Source of the DNA: Pseudomonas koreensis
GTDB lineage: Bacteria; Pseudomonadota; Gammaproteobacteria; Pseudomonadales; Pseudomonadaceae
Reading direction: 5' to 3'
DNA: 64,000 nucleotides
Assembly: GCF_025447595.1 (NCBI RefSeq)
Contig: NZ_JAOEJU010000019.1
Span: 1 to 64,000, forward strand
Shown: piece by piece, positions 19,563 through 27,810 of the stretch
How positions within the stretch are numbered: position 1 is the first letter of the stretch
Layout of the letters: the number at the start of each line of letters is the position of its first letter
Made by a program: the position numbers and the translations under genes
Notes under the pieces: generated by a model
What the model was told of the DNA's origin: nothing
The model's input: only the letters and a program-made list of their open reading frames with translations
Database searches by the model: none

Positions 19563-19758
19563 TATTGGCATCCTCAGGAAATGGGATGAAGAGGTCTCAC
19601 CTTACACCGATGTTGCAGCATCGCTGAGGTACCTACGTCTGCTGAAGCCCTGCAAGGCAGCAGATTTCGCGCTCTTGAGGCCATTTTTGATAAAGGCAGC
19701 AGGCAAGTCAAATCATTTGTCTGTTCTTTTGTTTCAGCAAAATCCCCCGATCCGGTGA
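19534..19758 (+). other. Doubtful small ORF downstream of the hairpin
   Basis: A 74-codon frame opening with TTG inside the hairpin loop and stem. The product contains YLRLLKPCKAADFALLRPF. It has no usable ribosome site and uses codons rare for this genome (AGG, ATA, CTA), so it may be the remnant of an accessory gene rather than expressed. I do not recognise it. Confidence 0.2.
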
Positions 19759-19855
19759 CTGCCTGATCCCCGCCGCTCAATCAGCGCTCACAAGCGCCTC
19801 GCGTGGCGAGTCTGTAACATGCAGCCCCATTGATCCGTACCGCTGGAGCCCGCCC

Positions 19856-20317
19856 TTGCCCGACATCCGCCCACCCGTGCTTGACGAAATCGACCGCCAG
19901 CTGATCGCTGCCCTGCAAATCAACGCCCGCGAAAGCGTGGCGATGCTGGCCCGGCAATTGGGGATCGCCCGCACCACAGTGACTTCGCGACTGGCGCGGC
20001 TCGAAAAGGCCAAAGTCATCACCGGCTACGGCGTACGACTGGGTCAGCGAGTAGTGGATGGCGGCTTGCAGGCTTACGTCGGGATCAAGGTGCAGCCACG
20101 CTCCGGCAAAGAGGTGTTGCGGCGGTTGAGTGCAATGGCTCAGGTGCAGCAGTTGTGTGCAGTAAGTGGTGAATTTGATTACGTAGCGTGGCTGCGCACT
20201 GACTCGCCAGAACAACTCGATCAGTTGCTGGATCAGATCGGCAGCGTAGACGGTGTGGAGAAGACCACGACGTCGATCATCCTCAGCAGCAAGATCGATC
20301 GCGGGCATCCAGTTTGA
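19856..20317 (+). CDS. Lrp/AsnC family transcriptional regulator
   Basis: 153 residues with an N-terminal winged HTH (LDEIDRQLIAALQINARESVAMLARQLG... RTTVTSRLARLEKAKVI) and a C-terminal RAM/ACT-like ligand domain (YVGIKVQPRSGKEVLRRL). The TTG start at 19856 is chosen because GGAG lies 7 nt before it (19845-19848); GTG at 19877 is an alternative. It is 146 bp upstream of davBA in the same direction, as in P. putida. By position it probably senses lysine or another amino acid and controls davBA; that is inference. Confidence 0.88.
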   Translation: MPDIRPPVLDEIDRQLIAALQINARESVAMLARQLGIARTTVTSRLARLEKAKVITGYGVRLGQRVVDGGLQAYVGIKVQPRSGKEVLRRLSAMAQVQQLCAVSGEFDYVAWLRTDSPEQLDQLLDQIGSVDGVEKTTTSIILSSKIDRGHPV

Positions 20318-20372
20318 TCATCACCATCGTCATATTGCAGCACTAACACTCAAAACGACGACACTTTGCGTC

Positions 20373-20401
20373 TTATTAACGTGTTCTACGCTCCCTAGAA
20401 T
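20373..20401 (+). promoter_or_regulatory. Candidate davBA promoter
   Basis: TTATTA (20373-20378), 17-bp spacer, TAGAAT (20396-20401), 62 bp upstream of the davB ATG in the regulator-davB spacer. Four of six matches at each box. No clear regulator palindrome was found next to it. Confidence 0.4.
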
Positions 20402-20463
20402 GGCTGGCATCTTTTCCTATACTCAGACGCGCATCCAGCGTCGGGTCGCCAGCAAGGTCAGCC

Positions 20464-22146
20464 ATGAACAAGAACAATCGCCATCCTGCAGACGGTAAGA
20501 AACCAGTCACCATTTTCGGCCCGGACTTTCCTTTCGCCTTCGACGACTGGATCGAGCACCCGGCCGGTCTCGGCAGCATTCCCGAGCACAACCACGGTGC
20601 CGAAGTGGCAATCGTCGGGGCCGGTATCGCCGGTCTGGTGGCGGCTTATGAGCTGATGAAACTCGGCTTGAAACCCGTCGTTTATGAGGCTTCAAAGCTC
20701 GGCGGGCGCTTGCGCTCCCAAGCATTCAACGGCACCGACGGCATCGTCGCCGAGCTCGGCGGCATGCGCTTTCCGGTGTCTTCCACCGCGTTCTATCACT
20801 ACGTCGACAAACTCGGCCTGGAGACCAAGCCCTTCCCCAACCCGCTGACGCCGGCTTCCGGTAGCACCGTGATCGACCTGGAAGGCAAAACCCATTACGC
20901 ACAAAGTCTGAAGGACCTTCCTGCACTGTTCCAGGAAGTGGCTGACGCCTGGGCCGATGCTTTGGAGGCAGGTTCGCAGTTCTCGGATATCCAGCAAGCG
21001 ATCCGCGACCGCGACGTGCCACGCCTCAAGGAGTTGTGGAACACCCTGGTGCCGCTGTGGGACGACCGCACGTTCTACGACTTCGTCGCCACGTCGAAAG
21101 CCTTCGCCAAATTGTCGTTCCATCACCGTGAAGTATTCGGCCAGGTCGGTTTCGGCACCGGCGGCTGGGACTCGGACTTCCCCAACTCGATGCTGGAAAT
21201 CTTCCGCGTGGTGATGACCAACTGCGACGATCACCAGCACCTGGTAGTCGGCGGTGTGGAACAAGTGCCGCAAGGCATCTGGCGTCATGCGCCGGAACGC
21301 TGCGTACACTGGCCGCAAGGCACCAGCCTCAAGTCGTTGCACCATGGTGCACCGCGCTCCGGGGTGAAGAAAATCGCCCACGCGCCTGACGGACGTTTCG
21401 CAGTCACCGACAACAACGGCGACATCCGCGAATACGCGGCCGTACTGACCACCTGCCAGAGCTGGCTGCTGACCACCCAGATCGAATGCGACGAAAGCCT
21501 GTTCTCGCAAAAAATGTGGATGGCCCTGGACCGCACTCGCTACATGCAATCGTCGAAGACCTTCGTGATGGTCGATCGCCCGTTCTGGAAGGACAAGGAT
21601 CCGGAAACCGGTCGCGACCTGATGAGCATGACCCTCACCGATCGCCTGACCCGTGGCACCTATCTGTTCGACAACGGCGACGACAAGCCGGGCGTGATCT
21701 GTCTGTCGTACTCGTGGATGAGCGATGCGCTGAAGATGCTCCCGCATCCGGTGGAAAAACGCGTGAAGCTGGCGCTGGATGCGTTGAAGAAGATCTACCC
21801 GAAAGTCGACATCGCCGCGCGGATCATCGGCGATCCGATCACCGTGTCGTGGGAAGCCGACCCGCATTTCCTCGGTGCATTCAAAGGCGCCCTGCCCGGC
21901 CACTATCGCTACAACCAGCGCATGTACGCGCACTTCATGCAGGACGACATGCCGCCGGAACAGCGCGGGATTTTCATCGCCGGCGACGACGTGTCGTGGA
22001 CGCCAGCATGGGTCGAAGGCGCGGTGCAGACCTCGCTCAACGCGGTCTGGGGAATCATGAAGCACTTCGGCGGGTCCACACATAAAGAGAACCCCGGCCC
22101 GGGTGATGTGTTCAACGACATCGGCCCGATCGCCCTGCCCGAGTAA
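20464..22146 (+). CDS. davB: Lysine 2-monooxygenase (flavin amine oxidase family)
   Basis: 560 residues, the length of P. putida DavB. The FAD dinucleotide fold VAIVGAGIAGLVAAYEL has G52, G54 and G57, followed by EASKLGGRLRS; a C-terminal flavin-binding stretch is IFIAGDDVSWTPAWVEGAVQ. The family also includes tryptophan 2-monooxygenases. DavB oxidatively decarboxylates L-lysine to 5-aminovaleramide. The next gene, 12 bp on, is the matching amidase, and an AsnC regulator precedes it, reproducing the P. putida davBA locus. The specificity call rests on that context plus length. Confidence 0.88.
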   Translation: MNKNNRHPADGKKPVTIFGPDFPFAFDDWIEHPAGLGSIPEHNHGAEVAIVGAGIAGLVAAYELMKLGLKPVVYEASKLGGRLRSQAFNGTDGIVAELGGMRFPVSSTAFYHYVDKLGLETKPFPNPLTPASGSTVIDLEGKTHYAQSLKDLPALFQEVADAWADALEAGSQFSDIQQAIRDRDVPRLKELWNTLVPLWDDRTFYDFVATSKAFAKLSFHHREVFGQVGFGTGGWDSDFPNSMLEIFRVVMTNCDDHQHLVVGGVEQVPQGIWRHAPERCVHWPQGTSLKSLHHGAPRSGVKKIAHAPDGRFAVTDNNGDIREYAAVLTTCQSWLLTTQIECDESLFSQKMWMALDRTRYMQSSKTFVMVDRPFWKDKDPETGRDLMSMTLTDRLTRGTYLFDNGDDKPGVICLSYSWMSDALKMLPHPVEKRVKLALDALKKIYPKVDIAARIIGDPITVSWEADPHFLGAFKGALPGHYRYNQRMYAHFMQDDMPPEQRGIFIAGDDVSWTPAWVEGAVQTSLNAVWGIMKHFGGSTHKENPGPGDVFNDIGPIALPE

Positions 22147-22158
22147 GAGGAATCCCTG

Positions 22159-22953
22159 ATGCGTGTAGCCCTTTACCAATGTCCACCGCTGCCTCTGGAG
22201 CCTGCTGCCAACCTTCAGCGTCTGCATCAACTGGCGATGGAGGCCAAAGGCGCCGACCTGCTGGTGGTGCCGGAGATGTTCCTGACCGGCTACAACATCG
22301 GCAAGGAGGCGGTTGCGACATTGGCCGAGGTCTTCAACGGTGAGTGGGCGCAGCAAGTCGGACGGATCGCCAAGGCTGCCGGCCTGGCGATTCTCTACGG
22401 TTACCCGGAGCGCACTGCCGAAGGACAGATCTACAACGCCGTGCAGTTGATCGATTCGAACGGTGAGCGCCTGTGCAATTACCGCAAGACGCATCTGTTC
22501 GGCGATCTGGATCGCTCGATGTTCAGCCCCGGTGAAGGCGAGTTTCCCATCGTCGAGCTCAACGGCTGGAAGCTCGGCTTCCTGATCTGCTACGACCTGG
22601 AATTCCCGGAAAACGCCCGGCGCCTGGCTCTTGAAGGCGCCGAGCTGATTCTGGTGCCGACGGCGAACATGATTCCTTTCGATTTCATTGCCGATGTTTC
22701 CGTGCGCTCCCGCGCGTTCGAAAATCAGTGCTACGTGGCTTACGCCAACTACTGCGGCCACGAAGGCGACATCCATTACTGCGGGCAAAGCAGCATTGCC
22801 GCACCGGATGGCAGCCGTATCGCCCAGGCCGGACTGGACGAAGCCTTGATCGTCGGTGAGCTGGATCGCCAGTTGATGGTCGACTCCCGTAGCGCCAACC
22901 GCTACTTCAACGACCGCCGCCCCGAACTTTACGACGCGCTCAGCAAGCGCTAA
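22159..22953 (+). CDS. davA: 5-aminovaleramide amidase (nitrilase superfamily)
   Basis: 264 residues with the complete nitrilase-superfamily triad: E39 (VVPEMFLTGYN), K110 (NYRKTHLFG) and C144 (FLICYDLEFPENAR). It hydrolyses 5-aminovaleramide to 5-aminovalerate and ammonia, the second step of lysine catabolism. A 12-bp gap after davB indicates one transcript. davT and davD, which act next, are not in this window; in P. putida they are elsewhere. Confidence 0.9.
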   Translation: MRVALYQCPPLPLEPAANLQRLHQLAMEAKGADLLVVPEMFLTGYNIGKEAVATLAEVFNGEWAQQVGRIAKAAGLAILYGYPERTAEGQIYNAVQLIDSNGERLCNYRKTHLFGDLDRSMFSPGEGEFPIVELNGWKLGFLICYDLEFPENARRLALEGAELILVPTANMIPFDFIADVSVRSRAFENQCYVAYANYCGHEGDIHYCGQSSIAAPDGSRIAQAGLDEALIVGELDRQLMVDSRSANRYFNDRRPELYDALSKR

Positions 22954-22991
22954 TCCGCTAGCATTGGCACTTCACTGTTCTGGAAGTGCCC

Positions 22992-25418
22992 ATGCCTGCG
23001 CCGACTCATCCCCGCCCCCACACCGAAACTCTGGCCAACGGCTTGCGTGTGACCCTGCGTCACGTGCCAGGCCTGAAACGCAGCGCTGCCGCGTTGCGGG
23101 TGGCTGCCGGTAGCCATGACGTGCCGTTGGCGTGGCCGGGACTGGCGCATTTCCTTGAGCATTTACTGTTCCTCGGCACCGAGCGTTTTCCTGCACAGCA
23201 AGGGTTGATGGCCTACGTGCAAGGTCACGGCGGCCAGGTGAACGCCAGTACCCGCGAGCGCACCACCGATTTCTTCTTTGAGTTGCCGCCAGCGTCCTTC
23301 AGCGGTGGGTTGGAGCGTCTGTCAGACATGCTCACCCACCCGCGTATGAATCCGGACGACCAGGTGCGGGAACGGGAAGTGTTGCACGCCGAGTTTGTCG
23401 CGTGGTCGCAGGATGCTGCGGCTCAGCAGAAAGAGGCGCTGTTTGAGGGGGTGTCGGCAGCACATCCGTTGCGCGGCTTTCATGCCGGAAACCGCGACAG
23501 CCTGCCGGTGGAACAAGCGGATTTTCAGCAGGCGTTGAAAGACTTTCATCAGCAGCTTTACTGCACCGGACAGATGACTCTGAGTCTGGTGGGGCCGCAA
23601 AGTGTCGAAGCGCTGCGAGCGCTGGCCGAACAGTTTGCCGCCACGCAGACGTCTGGGGATAAGACGGCACAGGCAGCCCCCGTTCGCTTGATGGACAATC
23701 CACAGGCAAGTTATCAACAGGCCGGCGAGCGGCACGGCAATCTTCTGTTTGCGTTGGAAGACTTGCCGGAGTCGTCGGCCGAAGCGTTGGCGTTTCTCTG
23801 TCACTGGTTGAACAGCGCCAAAACCGGCGGATTGCTCGCACATTTGCAGCAGCAGGGTCTGGCGGAGGGTTTACAGGCCTGTGTGCTGTATCAATTTGCT
23901 GAGCAGGCGTTGCTGCATCTTCAATTCACGGCGGCATCCGGGTCACTCGACGCCATCCGCGCACAGCTTCTCGACTGGTTGAGCTTCTTCGCAGCACAGC
24001 AGGACTGGCCGGCACTGCGCGCGGAATACTCGGCACAGCTTCAGCGTCAGCAGCAGGTCAGCAGTGCGTTGCAACTGGCGCGACTCGACAGCGAACAACT
24101 CGAAAGCGACCTCTCCGAAACGACCGTTGCGGCGCTCAAAGTGATTCTCGGCAAAATCGGCACTGTGGATAACTTCAGCAGCCACTGGCATCTGCCCGCT
24201 GCCAATCCGTTCCTGCGTGCAACAGAGCCACTGGCCAACGCCGGCCTTATTCGCGGCCAGACCAGCGCCCATCGAGGTCTGCGCACGTTCGCTCAGGATC
24301 GCTCACGCACCCGACGCGAACGCTCGCCGATGCAATTCAGCCAGGCGCTACCGGATAACGGTGACGAAGGTGCAGTGTATGTACGCTGGCAGACGGAAGC
24401 GGCGGCCACGGCCGAGCTGCAAGCGAAACTGCAACGCAGTCTGCGGGAGGTTTCTGACGACGCGCGTCAGGCCGGGGTCGAATTGTCCTTCAACGCCACG
24501 GGTAATCAGTGGCTGCTGAAAATCACCGGCCTGCAGGACACGCTGCCCGTTGTGCTGGAGCACGCGCTGAAATCTCTGACGCAAGTGGGCGTCGAATCCG
24601 CAAAAGGCGAGCCGCAACCTGCGCTGATACCGATCCGCCAACTGCTCAAGGCATTGCCCGAAAAGTGCCTGCCATCGGTAGACGAATCCGATGACGCCGC
24701 GCACCTGTGGACAACTTCCCGCTGGGATGGTCTGGCTTTGGGACTTAGCCAACAGACCCAGTCAGCCATGGGCCTGGCCCTGAGTCGCATCCCCGGCATC
24801 CCGGACAATCAAATCCCCCCACCGTCGGCGATCCACGCCGGATTCCGGTGGAGTCAGATCGGCAGCACGTCCAGCGAACACGCCTTGTTGCTGTTCTGCC
24901 CGACCGTCAGCCGTGAAATCGCCGACGAAGCCGCGTGGCGCCTGCTTGCGCAACTGTGCCAGACACCTTTCTACCAACGCCTGCGAGTTGAATTACAACT
25001 CGGCTATGCGGTGTTCAGCGGCCTGCGCCAGCTCCACGGCCAGACCGGCTTGCTGTTCGGTGTGCAATCTCCCTCGGCCACCGCCGCGCAACTGTTCGAG
25101 CACATTCATCAGTTTCTCGATGACCTGCCAGCCCTTGTCGAACAACTCGATGACGCCAGCTTCGCCCAGCAACGACAGACGCTTGCCGATCAGTTCGATG
25201 ACAGCGCCCTGTCCGGCAAAGAAGCTGCCGAACTCCTGTGGCAGGCCCGACTCGCCGGCCACTCGTCGGATTATCTGCCGCAACTGCGTAGCGCCATCGT
25301 TCAACTGGATCGCCCGGTATTGCTGGCCGCCGCACAACGTCTGATCAGCGCCGAAGGCGGCTGGCACGGCCTGTCCAACGAGCCTGCGCCGGGCGCGCCC
25401 TGGCAAGCGGCAAAATGA
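22992..25418 (+). CDS. pqqF: PQQ biosynthesis protease PqqF (M16 family)
   Basis: 808 residues from the ATG at 22992; a GTG two codons earlier is in frame. The inverted zinc motif HFLEH gives H53, E56 and H57, with more M16 family sequence following (QVNASTRERTTDFFFELP). PqqF/PqqG-type peptidases are thought to cut the modified PqqA peptide and release the Glu-Tyr product. It lies directly upstream of pqqA in the fluorescent-pseudomonad order pqqF-A-B-C-D-E. The C-terminal half is more divergent, as usual for M16 proteins. Confidence 0.92.
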   Translation: MPAPTHPRPHTETLANGLRVTLRHVPGLKRSAAALRVAAGSHDVPLAWPGLAHFLEHLLFLGTERFPAQQGLMAYVQGHGGQVNASTRERTTDFFFELPPASFSGGLERLSDMLTHPRMNPDDQVREREVLHAEFVAWSQDAAAQQKEALFEGVSAAHPLRGFHAGNRDSLPVEQADFQQALKDFHQQLYCTGQMTLSLVGPQSVEALRALAEQFAATQTSGDKTAQAAPVRLMDNPQASYQQAGERHGNLLFALEDLPESSAEALAFLCHWLNSAKTGGLLAHLQQQGLAEGLQACVLYQFAEQALLHLQFTAASGSLDAIRAQLLDWLSFFAAQQDWPALRAEYSAQLQRQQQVSSALQLARLDSEQLESDLSETTVAALKVILGKIGTVDNFSSHWHLPAANPFLRATEPLANAGLIRGQTSAHRGLRTFAQDRSRTRRERSPMQFSQALPDNGDEGAVYVRWQTEAAATAELQAKLQRSLREVSDDARQAGVELSFNATGNQWLLKITGLQDTLPVVLEHALKSLTQVGVESAKGEPQPALIPIRQLLKALPEKCLPSVDESDDAAHLWTTSRWDGLALGLSQQTQSAMGLALSRIPGIPDNQIPPPSAIHAGFRWSQIGSTSSEHALLLFCPTVSREIADEAAWRLLAQLCQTPFYQRLRVELQLGYAVFSGLRQLHGQTGLLFGVQSPSATAAQLFEHIHQFLDDLPALVEQLDDASFAQQRQTLADQFDDSALSGKEAAELLWQARLAGHSSDYLPQLRSAIVQLDRPVLLAAAQRLISAEGGWHGLSNEPAPGAPWQAAK

Positions 25419-25527
25419 TCATTACCGGGGCTGCAAGGAGCTTTCTCAAAGATTCACGGGCCAACCCCCTGAAATTTTGAGTAACATAGCCACCTAACTA
25501 TTTGGAACATCCCTGCGCTGCCGTGGA

Positions 25528-25550
25528 CTATACCTATGGATAGCGCTATC
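25528..25550 (+). promoter_or_regulatory. Candidate pqqA control region (-10 and palindrome)
   Basis: CTATACCT (25528-25535) resembles a -10, including the sigma-S form, and is followed by a perfect 12-bp palindrome GATAGCGCTATC (25539-25550) that would cover the start of transcription. Both lie 28-50 bp before pqqA. No convincing -35 is seen. Confidence 0.35.
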
Positions 25551-25577
25551 TCACCCACCTGAAAAAGGAGTCACCCG

Positions 25578-25652
25578 ATGGCTTGGACCAAACCTGCTTA
25601 CACCGACCTGCGTATCGGCTTCGAAGTCACCATGTACTTCGCCAGCCGCTGA
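25578..25652 (+). CDS. pqqA: PQQ precursor peptide PqqA
   Basis: 24 codons plus stop: MAWTKPAYTDLRIGFEVTMY followed by FASR. The conserved Glu16 and Tyr20 (E-x3-Y) are the residues that PqqE cross-links and that become PQQ. AAAGGAG lies 7 nt before the ATG. A terminator-like hairpin follows, so most transcripts should end after pqqA, giving the expected excess of the substrate peptide over the enzymes. Confidence 0.97.
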   Translation: MAWTKPAYTDLRIGFEVTMYFASR

Positions 25653-25679
25653 GTTCTGCCTAGTCAGAATTGCAGTGCA

Positions 25680-25709
25680 ACGCCTCGGCTCGCCGGGGCG
25701 TTTTATTTT
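25680..25709 (+). terminator. Attenuating terminator between pqqA and pqqB
   Basis: ACGCCTCGG (25680-25688), loop CTCG, CCGGGGCGT (25693-25701), then TTTATTTT. Intrinsic-terminator shape 27 bp after pqqA and 24 bp before pqqB, so it must be partly read through. Confidence 0.85.
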
Positions 25710-25733
25710 CAGCGTTGAAATGATGGAGCGTTC

Positions 25734-26645
25734 ATGTTCGTCCAGATTCTGGGTTCGGCCGCCGGTGGCGGTTTTCCGCAGTGGAACTGCAACTGCGTCA
25801 ATTGCGCCGGTTTTCGCGACGGCAGCCTGAATGCCCAGGCCCGTACCCAATCGTCCATCGCTATTTCCGATGACGGCGTGAACTGGGTGCTGTGCAACGC
25901 CTCGCCGGACATCCGCGCGCAGCTTCAGAGCTTCGCCCCGATGCAACCGGGCCGGGCCCTGCGTGACACCGGCATCAGCGCGATCATCCTGATGGACAGC
26001 CAGATCGACCACACCACCGGCCTGCTCAGCCTGCGCGAGGGTTGCCCGCATCAGGTCTGGTGCACGGACATGGTCCACGAAGACCTGAGCTCCGGTTTCC
26101 CGCTGTTCACCATGCTCAAGCACTGGAACGGCGGGCTGGACTGGAACCGGATCGAACTCGACCAGAATTTCACCGTCGCCGCGTGCCCGAACCTGCGCTT
26201 CACCCCGTTGCCGTTGCGCAGCGCCGCACCGCCCTACTCGCCGCACCGCTTCGACCCGCATCCGGGCGACAACATCGGCCTGATCGTCGAAGACCTCAGC
26301 ACCGGCGGTAAACTGTTCTACGCGCCGGGCCTGGGCAAAGTCGATGCGCCGCTGCTGGAAATCATGGCTGGCAGCGACTGCGTGCTGGTGGACGGGACAA
26401 TGTGGGACGACGATGAAATGCAGCGCCGTGGCGTCGGCACCCGCACCGGCCGCGAAATGGGCCACCTGGCGCAGAACGGCCCCGGCGGCATGCTCGAAGT
26501 GCTGGAACAGCTTCCCGAGCAGCGCAAGGTGCTTATCCACATCAACAACACCAACCCGATTCTCGACGAAGACTCGCCGGAGCGTGCGGAACTGGTTCGG
26601 CGCAATGTTGAAGTGGCGTATGACGGCATGAGTATTGTGCTGTAA
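25734..26645 (+). CDS. pqqB: PQQ biosynthesis protein PqqB
   Basis: 303 residues of the metallo-beta-lactamase-like PqqB family (MFVQILGSAAGGGFPQWNC at the N terminus; ILMDSQIDHTTGLLSLREG replaces the classic HxHxDH). PqqB is proposed to be an iron oxygenase that hydroxylates the Glu-Tyr-derived intermediate. The N-terminal NCNCVNC cysteines are the structural zinc ligands of the family. It is separated from pqqC by a REP pair, so the operon may be processed there. Confidence 0.96.
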   Translation: MFVQILGSAAGGGFPQWNCNCVNCAGFRDGSLNAQARTQSSIAISDDGVNWVLCNASPDIRAQLQSFAPMQPGRALRDTGISAIILMDSQIDHTTGLLSLREGCPHQVWCTDMVHEDLSSGFPLFTMLKHWNGGLDWNRIELDQNFTVAACPNLRFTPLPLRSAAPPYSPHRFDPHPGDNIGLIVEDLSTGGKLFYAPGLGKVDAPLLEIMAGSDCVLVDGTMWDDDEMQRRGVGTRTGREMGHLAQNGPGGMLEVLEQLPEQRKVLIHINNTNPILDEDSPERAELVRRNVEVAYDGMSIVL

Positions 26646-26669
26646 GCATTTGAGACCGCTACGCGGTCT

Positions 26670-26733
26670 ATCGCCAGCAGGCTGGCTCCCACAGGGAACT
26701 GCATTCTCATGTGGGAGCCAGCCTGCTGGCGAT
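26670..26733. repeat. REP inverted pair inside the pqq operon (pqqB-pqqC)
   Basis: Two 24-bp arms in inverted orientation (26670-26693 and 26710-26733) with core TGTGGGAGCCAGCCTGCTGG. A short flanking inverted repeat GACCGC-TAC-GCGGTC occurs at 26654-26668. It is a variant of the GAGCGAGC-type REPs elsewhere in the window. It can fold into a long hairpin in the pqqBCDE transcript. Confidence 0.9.
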
Positions 26734-26785
26734 GGCGCCTGATCATTCACAGAAGATTTCAACGGTTGTTCCCCGGAGAACCGCA

Positions 26786-27538
26786 ATGACCGACACCCCG
26801 CTGTCCACCGCCGAATTCGAAGCGGCCCTGCGCGCCAAGGGCGCCTATTACCACATTCATCACCCGTATCACGTGGCGATGTATGAAGGCCGGGCCACCC
26901 GCGAGCAGATTCAGGGCTGGGTCGCCAACCGCTTCTACTATCAGGTGAACATCCCCCTGAAAGACGCGGCGATCCTCGCCAACTGCCCGGATCGCGAGAT
27001 CCGCCGCGAGTGGATTCAACGCCTGCTCGATCACGACGGCGCCCCCGGTGAGGATGGCGGCATCGAAGCCTGGCTGCGCCTCGGCCAGGCCGTCGGCCTC
27101 GATCCGGATCAATTGCGTTCTCAGGAACTGGTGCTGCCCGGCGTGCGTTTCGCCGTCGATGCCTACGTCAACTTCGCCCGCCGCGCCAGTTGGCAGGAAG
27201 CCGCCAGCAGTTCGCTGACCGAGCTGTTCGCGCCGCAGATCCACCAGTCGCGGCTCGACAGCTGGCCGCAGCATTACCCGTGGATCGACCCGGCCGGCTA
27301 CGAATACTTCCGCACCCGTCTCGGCCAGGCCCGACGCGATGTCGAGCATGGTCTGGCAATCACGCTCGAGCACTACAAGACCCGCGAAGGCCAAGAGCGC
27401 ATGCTGGAAATTCTCCAGTTCAAACTGGACATTCTTTGGAGCATGCTCGATGCCATGAGCATGGCCTACGAACTGAACCGCCCGCCGTATCACAGCGTCA
27501 CCGATCAACGGGTCTGGCATAAAGGAATCGCCTTATGA
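26786..27538 (+). CDS. pqqC: PQQ synthase PqqC
   Basis: 250 residues from the ATG at 26786 (GGAGAA upstream); a longer reading enters the REP element. The family stretches YYHIHHPYHVAMYEG, WVANRFYYQVNIPLKDAAI and YPWIDPAGYEYFRTRLGQARRD contain the active-site His, Tyr and Arg residues. PqqC performs the final eight-electron oxidation and ring closure of AHQQ to PQQ without metal. It overlaps pqqD by 4 bp. Confidence 0.97.
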   Translation: MTDTPLSTAEFEAALRAKGAYYHIHHPYHVAMYEGRATREQIQGWVANRFYYQVNIPLKDAAILANCPDREIRREWIQRLLDHDGAPGEDGGIEAWLRLGQAVGLDPDQLRSQELVLPGVRFAVDAYVNFARRASWQEAASSSLTELFAPQIHQSRLDSWPQHYPWIDPAGYEYFRTRLGQARRDVEHGLAITLEHYKTREGQERMLEILQFKLDILWSMLDAMSMAYELNRPPYHSVTDQRVWHKGIAL

Positions 27539-27810
27539 GTTTCGACCGCAGCAAGACCCCGACCTGGCGTCCCGGCTACCGCTTCCAGTACGAACCGGCC
27601 CAGAAAGGCCATGTGCTGCTGTACCCGGAAGGCATGATCAAGCTCAACGAAAGTGCCGCACTGATCGGCGGCCTGATCGACGGTGAACGGGATGTCGCGG
27701 CGATCATCGCCGAACTCGACAAACAGTTCCCCGGCGTGCCCGAGCTCGGTGACGACATCGAGCAATTCATGGAGGTTGCCCGTGCGCAGCACTGGATCGA
27801 ACTTGCCTGA
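27535..27810 (+). CDS. pqqD: PqqA-binding chaperone PqqD
   Basis: 91 residues of the PqqD/RRE fold. PqqD binds the PqqA peptide and presents it to the radical SAM enzyme PqqE; it is the prototype RiPP recognition element. The ATG overlaps the pqqC stop (ATGA). Its 3' end contains GGAGG at 27771-27775, which is the ribosome site of pqqE, so pqqD and pqqE are coupled. Confidence 0.96.
   Translation: MSFDRSKTPTWRPGYRFQYEPAQKGHVLLYPEGMIKLNESAALIGGLIDGERDVAAIIAELDKQFPGVPELGDDIEQFMEVARAQHWIELA

Noticed and set aside
18783..20463. Search for a duplicated tRNA 3' end (att site) marking an integrated island
   Set aside because: No copy of the TTCAAGTCCGTGTGGGCCC segment was found downstream by eye.
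20692..22788. 698-codon minus-strand ORF over davB-davA
   Set aside because: Antisense shadow spanning two well supported genes.
24174..24182. Perfect DnaA box inside pqqF
   Set aside because: A single 9-mer inside coding sequence, compatible with chance and codon choice.
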